A stretch of 64,000 nt of DNA from Gemmatimonadota bacterium (GTDB lineage: Bacteria; JAAXHH01): contig JAPOZT010000026.1 in assembly GCA_026705925.1 (NCBI GenBank), positions 1 to 64,000 of the forward strand, in the 5' to 3' direction. Shown here piece by piece: positions 17,974-25,717 of this stretch. Each line of letters begins with the position of its first letter. Positions within the stretch are counted from its first letter, which is position 1. Position numbers and translations under genes: made by a program. The notes under the pieces are model-generated. The model saw only the letters and a program-made list of their open reading frames with translations, made no database searches and was not told where the DNA came from.

Positions 17974-18975
17974 TTACGACGGGTCGTCCGCGGCAGGTAC
18001 TACATCGAAGGCGCCCATGCTGCTGTACTTCTCCAGCCGGGCTTCCAGGCGTTCCTCGACGGACTGCGTGCCCGCCTCGTGCAACGCCTTGAGGATGGAT
18101 TTTCTGACGTTCGAAATGGCTGTTTCGTGGTCGCGGTGCGCGCCCCCGAAGGGTTCGGGCACGATTTCGTCGATGACGCCGAACTGAAGCAGGTCGGTGG
18201 CCGAAAGCCGCAGGGCCTCCGCGCAATCGGCCTTGCGGGCAGCCGCCTTCTCCTGGTCTTTCCAGAGTATGGTGGAACAGGGTTCGGGGCTGATGACCGA
18301 ATACCAGGCGTTCTCCATCATGATCACGCGGTCGCCCACGCCGATGCCCAGAGCGCCTCCGCTGGCGCCTTCGCCGATCACCATGACGATGATCGGCACG
18401 CGCAGCCGTCCCATCTCGTAGATGTTCCGCGCGATCGCCTCCGCCTGGCCCCGCTCTTCGGCGCCCGCGCCGGGATAGGCGCCGGGGGTATCCACAAGGG
18501 ACAGGACCGGCATGTCGAACTTCTCGGCCAGCTTCATGATGCGCAGGGCCTTGCGGTATCCCTCGGGACCCGCCATGCCGAAGTTGCGCATCACGTTTTC
18601 CTTGGTGTTCTTCCCCTTCTGGTGTCCCACCACGGCGATTGGCCGGCCATCCATTTTCGCGAGTCCCGATACCATGGCCTTGTCGTCCCCGAAGGACCGG
18701 TCGCCGTGCAACTCGACGAAATCCTCCATCATCCCATTGATGTAGTTGAGCGTGTGGGGGCGGTTCGGATGGCGGGCGATGAGCACGCGCTGCCACCGGG
18801 TCAGGTTGGAATAGGTCTTCCGCCGCTGGCGCGCCACTTCCTCTTCCAGGCGCTGGATCTCGTCGGCCAGGGCGTCGAGGTTCTCGGTCACCGCATAGTT
18901 TCTCATTTCTTCTATGCGCTTCTCGAGCTCGTAGATCGGTTTTTCAAATTCCAGGATCGGGCCGTTCTCTTCCAT
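17974..18975 (-). CDS. accA: Acetyl-CoA carboxylase carboxyltransferase subunit alpha
   Basis: A 333-residue AccA, which with AccD transfers the carboxyl group from biotin to acetyl-CoA in fatty-acid synthesis. Diagnostic segments: the N-terminal coiled coil [49 protein letters not shown], the oxyanion-forming [19 protein letters not shown] and [16 protein letters not shown]. No zinc finger is present; in two-gene bacteria this belongs to AccD, which is not in the window. The ATG at 18975 has GGAG about 7 nt upstream and matches the usual N-terminus; ATGs further upstream are less likely. Confidence 0.96.
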   Translation of the reverse strand: MEENGPILEFEKPIYELEKRIEEMRNYAVTENLDALADEIQRLEEEVARQRRKTYSNLTRWQRVLIARHPNRPHTLNYINGMMEDFVELHGDRSFGDDKAMVSGLAKMDGRPIAVVGHQKGKNTKENVMRNFGMAGPEGYRKALRIMKLAEKFDMPVLSLVDTPGAYPGAGAEERGQAEAIARNIYEMGRLRVPIIVMVIGEGASGGALGIGVGDRVIMMENAWYSVISPEPCSTILWKDQEKAAARKADCAEALRLSATDLLQFGVIDEIVPEPFGGAHRDHETAISNVRKSILKALHEAGTQSVEERLEARLEKYSSMGAFDVVPAADDPS

Positions 18976-19257
18976 GGCATGCTCCGGGCGCTGCGGTTCG
19001 GCCTTCATAAATGGTAATCGCGACGGACCCATGACGATCAAGTAGTTCCGCCGCGTTCTTTCAAATAAAGATCAACCGGTATGACCTGTCAAGGGCGGGG
19101 AACTGACGGTCCAAACCCCTTGACATTCAGGTTGCGGTCTGTTAGTTGACCGGTGCCCGGAACGGGCTGGTATGTCCTGATTGTAACTTCCCGGCTGGAA
19201 CGTCCCGGTTGGCCTGGCCCGGTCGGAATGTCATTACGGGTGAAAGGACCTGCTGCC

Positions 19258-20097
19258 ATGGCAGTGGATGACCGCACCGGTGTGTGTGGGCTTGATTCGC
19301 CGTACCCTCTGTCCGGTGAAGATGTGAGACAATACCGTGAAAACGGCCACGCGCATCTCCGGGACGTATGTACGCGGAATGAGATTGCCGAGTACCGCGA
19401 GGTGTTGAAGTCGGTCACCTCCGAACGCTTCGCCGGTACAAGCGAGATGAGCGACCGGCCGGAGGACGATTTCTCCCGCGTATTCATGCAGACGTTCAAC
19501 CTGAGGGAGGCGGACGAGCGCGCGGCCCGGTTCATCCAGTCATTCCGATTCGGGAAGATTGCGGCCGACCTCATGGGCGTGGATGCGGTCCGCATTTACT
19601 ACGACAAGGCCATGTTCAAAGAACCCGAAAGCTGGATCACACCCTGGCACCAGGATGGTCCGCACTGGCCGCTGTGTTCGGATCACGTCCTTACCATGTG
19701 GATCCCCCTCGTGGACGTCACCATCGACATGGGGCCGCCTCGCTTCGCGAGCGGTACCCACAGGGAAAGAGTCTTGGGCCCCAGGGGGATACACCGCGAA
19801 TCGGAGACGTTTTTCAAGGACTACATCCGCGCGAGTCGGGTTCCGGTCGTGGAGGAAGAAATCCCAGCAGGAGACGCGACCCTGCACAGCCACTGGGTGG
19901 TTCATGGCGCGCGGGCCAACACGTCCGGCCGCGTCCGAGAAGCGCTGGGCATCACATTCTACGAGGACGGTATCCCCATCGATGATTCCGCGTGCAGCGC
20001 GGAGAACCGGCCGGTCATCGATGCGAACCTGGGAAATCGGCGTCCCGGCCAGCGGGCCGATCATCCGCGCAACCAGGTCGTGTTCGCCCGGTCCTGA
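19258..20097 (+). CDS. PhyH-family Fe(II)/2-oxoglutarate dioxygenase (canonical HxD)
   Basis: A 279-residue PhyH enzyme with an intact site: H131-Q-D133 in PWHQDGPHW and the distal His216 in HWVVHGARAN, followed by SGRVREALG with an arginine placed to bind 2-oxoglutarate. The ATG at 19258 follows AAAGGA by about 10 nt; upstream in-frame starts (19153, 19228) have weaker signals. It precedes a NUDIX hydrolase with an 11-nt gap, so both are probably on one message. The substrate is unknown; the HQDGPHW motif suggests a small-molecule hydroxylase rather than phytanoyl-CoA itself. Confidence 0.86.
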   Translation: MAVDDRTGVCGLDSPYPLSGEDVRQYRENGHAHLRDVCTRNEIAEYREVLKSVTSERFAGTSEMSDRPEDDFSRVFMQTFNLREADERAARFIQSFRFGKIAADLMGVDAVRIYYDKAMFKEPESWITPWHQDGPHWPLCSDHVLTMWIPLVDVTIDMGPPRFASGTHRERVLGPRGIHRESETFFKDYIRASRVPVVEEEIPAGDATLHSHWVVHGARANTSGRVREALGITFYEDGIPIDDSACSAENRPVIDANLGNRRPGQRADHPRNQVVFARS

Positions 20098-20108
20098 ACG
20101 GTGCGTTG

Positions 20109-20714
20109 ATGCAGCCAGAGAACCTGATTGAAATGCTGCGAAACCGGCGGAACAGGCTGCTCGGTCCCGAAGACGGCGCGCTCACGGCGGCCGTAGCAGT
20201 CCTACTCCGCGGAGCGGTTGGGGGAGCGGAATTGCTCTTCCTCCAGCGTGCGCAACGCGAGGGCGATCCCTGGTCCGGCCATATCAGCTTTCCCGGCGGG
20301 AAGATCGATGCTTCCGATGAAAGCCCGCGGCAGGCGGCCATCCGGGAGACGCGGGAAGAAACGGCCATCGATCTCGACAAGGCGGATTTCGTCTGCCGCC
20401 TCGACGACCAGGCTACCCATCTCAGCAAGGTGCACGTCGCCGGATTCGTGTTCTACCTGGCGAACGGGTCCGAATTGACCCTCAACCACGAGATCCGGAA
20501 CGCGTTCTGGTTCCCGCTCGCCGATCTGACGGATGAAAACCGGTACGTTATGACCACGGTCACGGGTGAATGGGGAGCCAGGGAGGTATGCGCCATCGAC
20601 GTCCTGGATGGCGAAGGCCCCGTGCTCTGGGGCCTCACGTATCGTTTCACCGCCCAGGTGCTTGCCTGTGCCGGCCACGAACTGCCGGGCGGATCCGAAG
20701 TACAGTTGCGTTAG
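20109..20714 (+). CDS. NUDIX hydrolase, CoA-pyrophosphatase-like
   Basis: A 201-residue NUDIX enzyme. The Nudix box is complete: GGKIDASDESPRQAAIRETREETAID has the conserved glycines and the REtxEE metal-binding glutamates. The preceding FLQRAQREGDPWSGHISFP resembles the UPF0035-type signature of CoA diphosphatases (NudL), which hydrolyse CoA to 4'-phosphopantetheine and 3',5'-ADP. The ATG at 20109 sits 11 nt after the PhyH stop. Assignment to CoA as substrate is by motif only. Confidence 0.88.
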   Translation: MQPENLIEMLRNRRNRLLGPEDGALTAAVAVLLRGAVGGAELLFLQRAQREGDPWSGHISFPGGKIDASDESPRQAAIRETREETAIDLDKADFVCRLDDQATHLSKVHVAGFVFYLANGSELTLNHEIRNAFWFPLADLTDENRYVMTTVTGEWGAREVCAIDVLDGEGPVLWGLTYRFTAQVLACAGHELPGGSEVQLR

Positions 20715-20770
20715 ACCGCAAGGCCGATGGGACCGCCACGTCACCCTTTAACATGCAGAGGTTCTTGATC

Positions 20771-21598
20771 ATGGAACTCTCGTTGTCCGTACGGGTCGCC
20801 GAATCTGTCTTGAACAAGGAAGAAGCCAATCGATCCATGGAACACCTGGCCGACCTGGCACAGGCGATCGGATATTCCGCCATATGCATGCGGGCGTCCC
20901 AGGCGGGCATACAGTCGCCGCTGGAACAGATCACCGCGGTTCGGAAGGTACTCGACGATCGGGCGCTGCCCGTCTCCATGATCACGGGAGACATCCCCAT
21001 ACCCGCGAATGACGAGCACGCCCCGGACGCCCTCCGGAACATCACGCCCTACCTGGACCTGGCCGAACTGCTGGACGCCGACCTGATCCGGATCGGCATG
21101 AAGACGGAGGAAGACATCGCCTGGGCGCGGTGGGCCTCGGACGAGGCGGAGGAACGGGACATCCGGCTGGCCCACCAGTCCCACACCCGCAGCCTCTTCG
21201 AAACGGTGGAGGCGTCCGTCTCCGTGCTGAAGCAGGTGGGGCGAGAGAACTTCGGCATCATCTACGAACCGGCCAATCTCGACCTGTGCGGCCAGGACTA
21301 CGGACCGGAGACGATCAAGCGGTTCGAGCCCTGGCTCTTCAATGTCTATCTGCAGAACCACCGACTGAACCCCAAGGGCTCCATGACCCTGAATACCTGG
21401 GTACGGGGCCCCGCGCCCCACGATCCGGTGCCCCTTCAGGAATCCGGCGGGATCGACTTCCCCGTCATCATGCGGACGCTCGAAGAGATCGGTTACGAAG
21501 GCTATGTTACCGTGCACCAGGCCTTTGCCGAACTCATGGAACCCGAAGACGCCGCCCGCCAGAGCTACGAATACCTGACTTCCATAGCGGACTTCTGA
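20771..21598 (+). CDS. Sugar phosphate isomerase/epimerase (xylose isomerase-like TIM barrel)
   Basis: A 275-residue AP endonuclease family 2/xylose-isomerase-like TIM barrel. Supporting segments: GYSAICMRASQAG after beta-1, LAHQSHTRSLFETVE and IIYEPANLDLCGQDYG with candidate metal ligands, and the C-terminal IGYEGYVTVHQAF. Members are epimerases, isomerases or dehydratases on sugars, inositols or keto acids; the substrate cannot be set. Start taken at the ATG of MELSLSVRV with an AGAGG stretch upstream; an ATG 18 nt earlier is possible. Confidence 0.82.
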   Translation: MELSLSVRVAESVLNKEEANRSMEHLADLAQAIGYSAICMRASQAGIQSPLEQITAVRKVLDDRALPVSMITGDIPIPANDEHAPDALRNITPYLDLAELLDADLIRIGMKTEEDIAWARWASDEAEERDIRLAHQSHTRSLFETVEASVSVLKQVGRENFGIIYEPANLDLCGQDYGPETIKRFEPWLFNVYLQNHRLNPKGSMTLNTWVRGPAPHDPVPLQESGGIDFPVIMRTLEEIGYEGYVTVHQAFAELMEPEDAARQSYEYLTSIADF

Positions 21599-21775
21599 CT
21601 TCGAGTGACGAAGTTGAAATTAAGTTCGAGGTAGCATCGCGTTATTTCTACTCTTCCATTAGTAAAGGGCATTCCATACACCAGGCGGATTGCAGAGCTC
21701 GTCAGGTGGACTGCCGAAGACAACAACCAATGGAGTAGGTCAATACACGCGGACGAGGTTGAATGGGGGGCGCCT

Positions 21776-22069
21776 ATGGAAGTCGCACAACTGGTGATTA
21801 CACCGGCCGTCTTGTTGAGTGCTTTTGTCTTCTTCTGGCGGGAAGCGAAGCATGGAAGAGAAGAGCTGCGAAACGAGTTGAAGAACGAGCTGAGAGAACA
21901 TCGCAAGGAATTGAAGGATGAGATAAGTACCGTACGAGTGGAAGTTGCGGGCGTGAGAAATGAGATAAGTGATGTGAGAAACGAAATTCATGACATTAGA
22001 AAAGAAATGCACGATATGAATGGTCGCCTCGGAAACGTCGAAGGGATTCTGACGACCCTGGGCCGTTAG
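21776..22069 (+). CDS. Small membrane-anchored coiled-coil protein
   Basis: A 97-residue protein with one N-terminal hydrophobic helix (about residues 5-21, TPAVLLSAFVFFW) followed by an almost uninterrupted charged coiled coil in heptad-like repeats (RNELKNELREHRKELKDEI, then VRNEISDVRNEIHDIRKEM). The repeated VRNEI/IRKEM units suggest internal duplication of an 11- or 7-residue element. A GGGGGG run lies 5-10 nt upstream of the ATG. I do not recognise a family; a scaffold, or a DUF-type protein found near restriction or toxin genes, are possibilities without support here. Confidence 0.6.
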   Translation: MEVAQLVITPAVLLSAFVFFWREAKHGREELRNELKNELREHRKELKDEISTVRVEVAGVRNEISDVRNEIHDIRKEMHDMNGRLGNVEGILTTLGR

Positions 22070-22117
22070 CGGTACGCTCGAGGTCGATCGGTCCGATCCC
22101 CGTTCAGGTACGGTGCC

Positions 22118-22726
22118 TCAGACCAGGTAGACCAGTACGTAGAGGATGGGCCAGATGAGGACGACGAAGAGCCAGAACATGTAGCCCAGTACCACGCCGG
22201 TGTGCTTTTCTACGGTGTATGCGCCGGCGGAGGACCGGACCCAGAGGTAGAGCAGTACGAGGACGGTTGCGAGCACGTGGACGGCATGGAGCCCGATGAT
22301 CGTGTAGAACATGGCGCCGTACAGGCTCGAGGTCATGCTCAACCCGAATTGAATCAGCCGGATCCATTCGAACCCCTGGACCGTGAGGAAGACGACACCC
22401 AGCACGCACGTGACCATCAGCCAACGCGTCAACTGGCGGGACGCGTTCTGCTTCACGGCCCGGTATGCCCGGTGCATGGTGTAACCGCTCACCAGTAGAA
22501 ACACGGTATTAATGCCCGTGATCCCGATGGGCAGCCGAGGCTGGTCGGGCGGGGGCCAATCCGCCACGAGACCGGACCGCAGCCAGAACAGGATGAACAG
22601 CAGCGTGATGAAGATGATGAGTTCGCTGGCGATGAAGAGGTACATGCCCAGGATTTCCATGGGCATGCCCGGCTGCGTTTGCGGTTCGGTTGATCGTGCC
22701 GGCGGACGACCGGTCTGCTTCGTCAA
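22118..22726 (-). CDS. Heme-copper oxidase subunit III-like membrane protein
   Basis: A 202-residue polytopic protein with five predicted transmembrane helices, resembling COX3/CyoC: MEILGMYLFIASELIIFITLL at the first helix, INTVFLLVSGYTMHRA, and the paired helices TIIGLHAVHVL and YMFWLFVVLIWPILYVLVYLV at the end. COX3 stabilises the terminal oxidase but does not bind the redox centres. No subunits I, II or IV are adjacent. The start is TTG at 22726, with AAGGAG formed across the stop codon of the upstream sensor kinase gene, so translation appears coupled to it. It may be a stand-alone COX3 paralogue, for example in nitric-oxide reductase or alternative oxidase assembly. Confidence 0.8.
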   Translation of the reverse strand: MTKQTGRPPARSTEPQTQPGMPMEILGMYLFIASELIIFITLLFILFWLRSGLVADWPPPDQPRLPIGITGINTVFLLVSGYTMHRAYRAVKQNASRQLTRWLMVTCVLGVVFLTVQGFEWIRLIQFGLSMTSSLYGAMFYTIIGLHAVHVLATVLVLLYLWVRSSAGAYTVEKHTGVVLGYMFWLFVVLIWPILYVLVYLV

Positions 22727-22729
22727 GGG

Positions 22730-25096
22730 TTACTCCTTGCCCTGTACCTGCGCGGGTTTGGCCATTCGGTAACCGACGCGGGATTCCGTGAAGATGTACC
22801 GTGGATTTCCTGCCTCGTCGCCCAGTTTGCGTCTGAGATTCTTGACGATGGACCGCACGACCCTCAGGTCTCCTGAATTCCGCGACTGCCAGACGTTCCT
22901 CAGGAGTTGGTCGTAGCTGACCACCTTGCCGGCATGGTTCGAAAGCACCCGGATCAAATCGTACTCGGTGGCCGTCAGAATCAACGGCCTGCCATCCAGG
23001 ACCACCTTTCGTTCATCGTAATCGATGACCAGATCGTCCACCTGGAATGGTGCGGGCGGTCCCGCGTTCTTGCGCAGTGCGGCCTGGATCCGCGCAATCA
23101 GTTCCGTCGGCGAGAAAGGTTTCACCACGTAATCCGCCGCACCGATTTCCAGCGCCTTGGCGATCGTCTCGTCCCTGCCGTACGCCGACAGGAAGATCAC
23201 CGGACGTTCCGACAGCGCCGTCACGTTCTGCATCAGTTCGATTCCGTCGGTACCGGGCAACAGCAGGTCGAGCAGGACAAGATCCGGTTGCCGGTCGTTG
23301 ACCAGGTTTTCGACTTGTTCCGGTTCTCCGGTCAGAATCGGACTGTAGCCCGCGTTCACCAGAATTCCCCGGATGTATCCCAGTGCCTGGGGGTCGTCAT
23401 CCACGACGAGTATGCTCGGTTGTTGACCACCGGGAGGTGAGGAGCCGGTAAGCCTGGCGTCCGTTGCGGACGCGGCACTCGCCGGGACTTCATCGGCCAC
23501 CGGAATCGTAAAGGTGAATCGCGTACCGAGCCCCATCCCCTCGCTTTCGGCCCAGATACGTCCTCCATGGGCCTCCACCAGTCCTTTGCAGATGGACAGG
23601 CCCAGCCCCGTCCCCAGTCCCGCTTCGTCGCGGCCGCTCCGGGCATACTTCCTGAAAAGGTGAGGCAGCCGGTCCGCGGGAATCCCCCTTCCTTCGTCCA
23701 CGATCGACACCTCCACATGATAGTCTTTCAATTCGGCCTGTACGGTAATGGTGGACGAGTCGGGCGAATGACGCGCAGCGTTGGACAGAAGATTGCACAG
23801 TACCTGTACGACCCGCTGCTGGTCCGCCCGCACTCTCGGAAGATCCGGCGGCAGGTCGATCTGGACGGTCTGGCGATGCTCGCCGCTGAGAAACGCGCTT
23901 CTGGCCTGGTCCACGATCACGGCCAGATTCGCCGGTTCAGGAGAAACGGAGAGCGAACCCGTCTCGATCTGCGCTGCATCCATCAGATTGCCGATCAACT
24001 CGCTCAGATTGTCGACCTGCGCGTCGATGATTCGGAAGAACTGTTGAGATACGGCAGGCTGCAGTACGGAAGCGTTTCCGAGGGCCGTGGCCGCGCAACC
24101 CTTGATGGATGCCAGCGGGGCCCTCATTTCGTGGCTCACCGTGCTCAGGAACTCGGCCCGTTGACGTTCCAGGTCTTCCAGCGGTGTCATATCCTGCATG
24201 GTGACAATGACCGACTGTACTTCGCCCTGCTCCGATACGATGGGCGTGGCGTTGATGAGCGTCGTGACTTTTCTGCCATCGGGGACCTCGAGTACGATTT
24301 CCTCGGCCCGGACAGTTGTAGCCTCGCGCAGCAGGCGTACCAGCGTGTATTCCTCCAGTTCGATTTCACGCCCGTCCGCACGCTTCACGTTGATCTCGTC
24401 GAGCAGATCCACAATCGACATGCCCGGTGTCTGCAGGTCGCCCACGATACGGCGCGACTCCTGGTTGAACGACACGGCCTCTCCGGTCCGCGCGTCGAAT
24501 ACCGCGACACCTACGGGAGATGTTTCGATCAGCGCTTCAAGGTCGGCCCGGGCCTGTTGTTCGTCACGGTGCTTCTTGGCGTTTGCAATCGCCGCGCCGG
24601 CCTGGGAAATGAACATTGAAATGATCCGCTCGTCTTCCGCGGTGAACTGCTGCCCGGATTCCTTGTCGAGCAGGTAGAAGAATCCTACCTGGGTACCCTG
24701 GTGCCGAATCGGCACGCCCAGGAGTCCATGATCCATCACCGGATGAATGGCGAGACCGAGCGCCTTGAAGTGAGCCGACATGTTCTTTAACCGGAGCGGC
24801 TGTGTAACGCCTTTCAGATACTCCCAGATTTCCGGTCCGTCAGGCAGGTTCTGAACTTCCCGATGCTCCCTTGCACTCAGGCCATGGGCGACGAAGTCCA
24901 GTAACTGTCCCGACTCGTCAATCATGGTGATTCCGCCCATTCTTGCACCGGTCAGCGCACAGGCTCCCGCAACGACCTCCTGCAGGACCGTGTTGACGTC
25001 AAGACTTTCGCTGATGCGCAGACTGGCCTCGCTCAGTTTGGTGAGCTGCTCCTCCAGCTTCCTGTTACTTTCCTTTAACCTGTCAGCGTTCGGCAT
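22730..25096 (-). CDS. One-polypeptide sensor histidine kinase, response regulator and OmpR-type DNA-binding protein
   Basis: A 788-residue protein. Domains in order: short coiled coil (5-40), GAF (about 35-175), PAS (about 185-305), HisKA with the phospho-acceptor His322 in STVSHEMRAPL, HATPase with DEGRGIP and GLGTGLGLSIC (about 425-535), a receiver domain with Asp610 in LVLLDLLLPG and Lys659, and a C-terminal winged helix (about 690-785) ending RYIFTESRVGYRMAKP as in OmpR/KdpE regulators. There are no transmembrane helices, so the signal is sensed in the cytoplasm. The usual split into kinase plus regulator is fused, so phosphotransfer would be intramolecular. The ATG has AGGAG about 7 nt upstream. 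A COX3-like gene follows with overlapping translation signals. Confidence 0.9.
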   Translation of the reverse strand: MPNADRLKESNRKLEEQLTKLSEASLRISESLDVNTVLQEVVAGACALTGARMGGITMIDESGQLLDFVAHGLSAREHREVQNLPDGPEIWEYLKGVTQPLRLKNMSAHFKALGLAIHPVMDHGLLGVPIRHQGTQVGFFYLLDKESGQQFTAEDERIISMFISQAGAAIANAKKHRDEQQARADLEALIETSPVGVAVFDARTGEAVSFNQESRRIVGDLQTPGMSIVDLLDEINVKRADGREIELEEYTLVRLLREATTVRAEEIVLEVPDGRKVTTLINATPIVSEQGEVQSVIVTMQDMTPLEDLERQRAEFLSTVSHEMRAPLASIKGCAATALGNASVLQPAVSQQFFRIIDAQVDNLSELIGNLMDAAQIETGSLSVSPEPANLAVIVDQARSAFLSGEHRQTVQIDLPPDLPRVRADQQRVVQVLCNLLSNAARHSPDSSTITVQAELKDYHVEVSIVDEGRGIPADRLPHLFRKYARSGRDEAGLGTGLGLSICKGLVEAHGGRIWAESEGMGLGTRFTFTIPVADEVPASAASATDARLTGSSPPGGQQPSILVVDDDPQALGYIRGILVNAGYSPILTGEPEQVENLVNDRQPDLVLLDLLLPGTDGIELMQNVTALSERPVIFLSAYGRDETIAKALEIGAADYVVKPFSPTELIARIQAALRKNAGPPAPFQVDDLVIDYDERKVVLDGRPLILTATEYDLIRVLSNHAGKVVSYDQLLRNVWQSRNSGDLRVVRSIVKNLRRKLGDEAGNPRYIFTESRVGYRMAKPAQVQGKE

Positions 25097-25594
25097 GGAA
25101 CTGCTCCTCTGTATGCACGATCTTCGAAGACGCACTCCCGACCGGCTGAACCGGCATCGCGTGCGGCCCACCGAATTAGACCATCATGGCCCTGATCGGA
25201 TAAACAATCACATTGAATTTACACGATATGAATAGATCATCATATGAAATTCATAAACCGTGACTTTTTATTCACAATCTTTCCACTACCCATGTTCTGT
25301 CACCATAAATACAACTCCGGGTTTAGCAACGGGAAGGTCGTTGAGGTAAGTGTCCCAGGTCGCGGTGGAAACCCATGAGGGAGGAGAAGGCGGCGTCGAG
25401 CAATGTGAGGGAGGAGGAGGCGGTGTCGAGCAATGTGAGGGAGGAGGAGGCGGTGTCGAGCAGCGTGAGGACGGCGTCGTACATTGCGAAGGTGTAGTGG
25501 AAGGTGGTGATATGCAAAGTGAAGGTGGTGAGGAAGGCGGCGGTTGGCGCGGCGGCTGTTCGGTGTTGGAAACCGTCAATCGTTATGCGGATGC
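25097..25594. other. Intergenic region between the sensor kinase and tRNA-Sec, AT-rich part plus 30-bp repeats
   Basis: About 500 nt. The part 25190-25320 is AT-rich and presumably contains the promoter for the kinase gene; no consensus pair stands out. The part 25381-25470 is a 30-bp tandem repeat. Open frames exist on both strands through the repeat, one on the minus strand at 25286-25579 (97 codons, mainly Ser-Thr-Pro-Cys), but they follow from the repeat composition and are not called as genes. Confidence 0.5.
25381..25470. repeat. 30-bp tandem repeat, three copies
   Basis: Three directly adjacent copies of a 30-nt unit beginning gaggaggaggcggtgtcgag; copies one and three differ from the middle one at a few positions, and a partial copy precedes them. 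The period is a multiple of three, so frames stay open on both strands. There are no unique spacers, so this is not a CRISPR array. Confidence 0.9.
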
Positions 25595-25692
25595 TGGGGG
25601 GAGCGTGTGGGAATCGAACCCACCACGGACCTGTTTAGGGCCCGCCATCGGATTTGAAGTCCGTGAGGCGCACCAGCAACCCATACACTCCC
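25595..25692 (-). tRNA. selC: tRNA-Sec (anticodon UCA)
   Basis: On the minus strand the sequence folds as a selenocysteine tRNA. The acceptor stem is 8 bp (GGGAGTGT with ACGCTCCC), the T arm 5 bp (GTGGG/CCCAC) with loop TTCGATT, the anticodon loop reads CTTCAAA with anticodon TCA, and a long variable arm forms a 6-bp stem (CGGGCC/GGTCCG, one G-U) around CTAAAC. The D arm is extended, with one mismatch in my pairing. A CCA end is encoded (six C then A). This 8+5 arrangement is the bacterial tRNA-Sec hallmark. selB begins 26 nt beyond its 5' end on the same strand, with its stop codon just upstream of the tRNA. Confidence 0.95.
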
Positions 25693-25717
25693 ATGCAACT
25701 TGCTTCTGCTCAGTCTT

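Noticed and set aside
17951-18796. N-terminal extension of the amidohydrolase frame
   Set aside because: This part overlaps accA on the same strand in another frame and encodes Arg/Gly-rich sequence without family features.
25381-25470. Possible CRISPR array
   Set aside because: Copies are directly adjacent with no unique spacers and no cas gene lies nearby.
25286-25579. 97-codon open frame rich in Ser, Thr, Pro and Cys on the minus strand, and frames on the plus strand over the same DNA
   Set aside because: They arise from the 30-bp repeat, which keeps several frames open on both strands; there is no convincing ribosome-binding site or domain.
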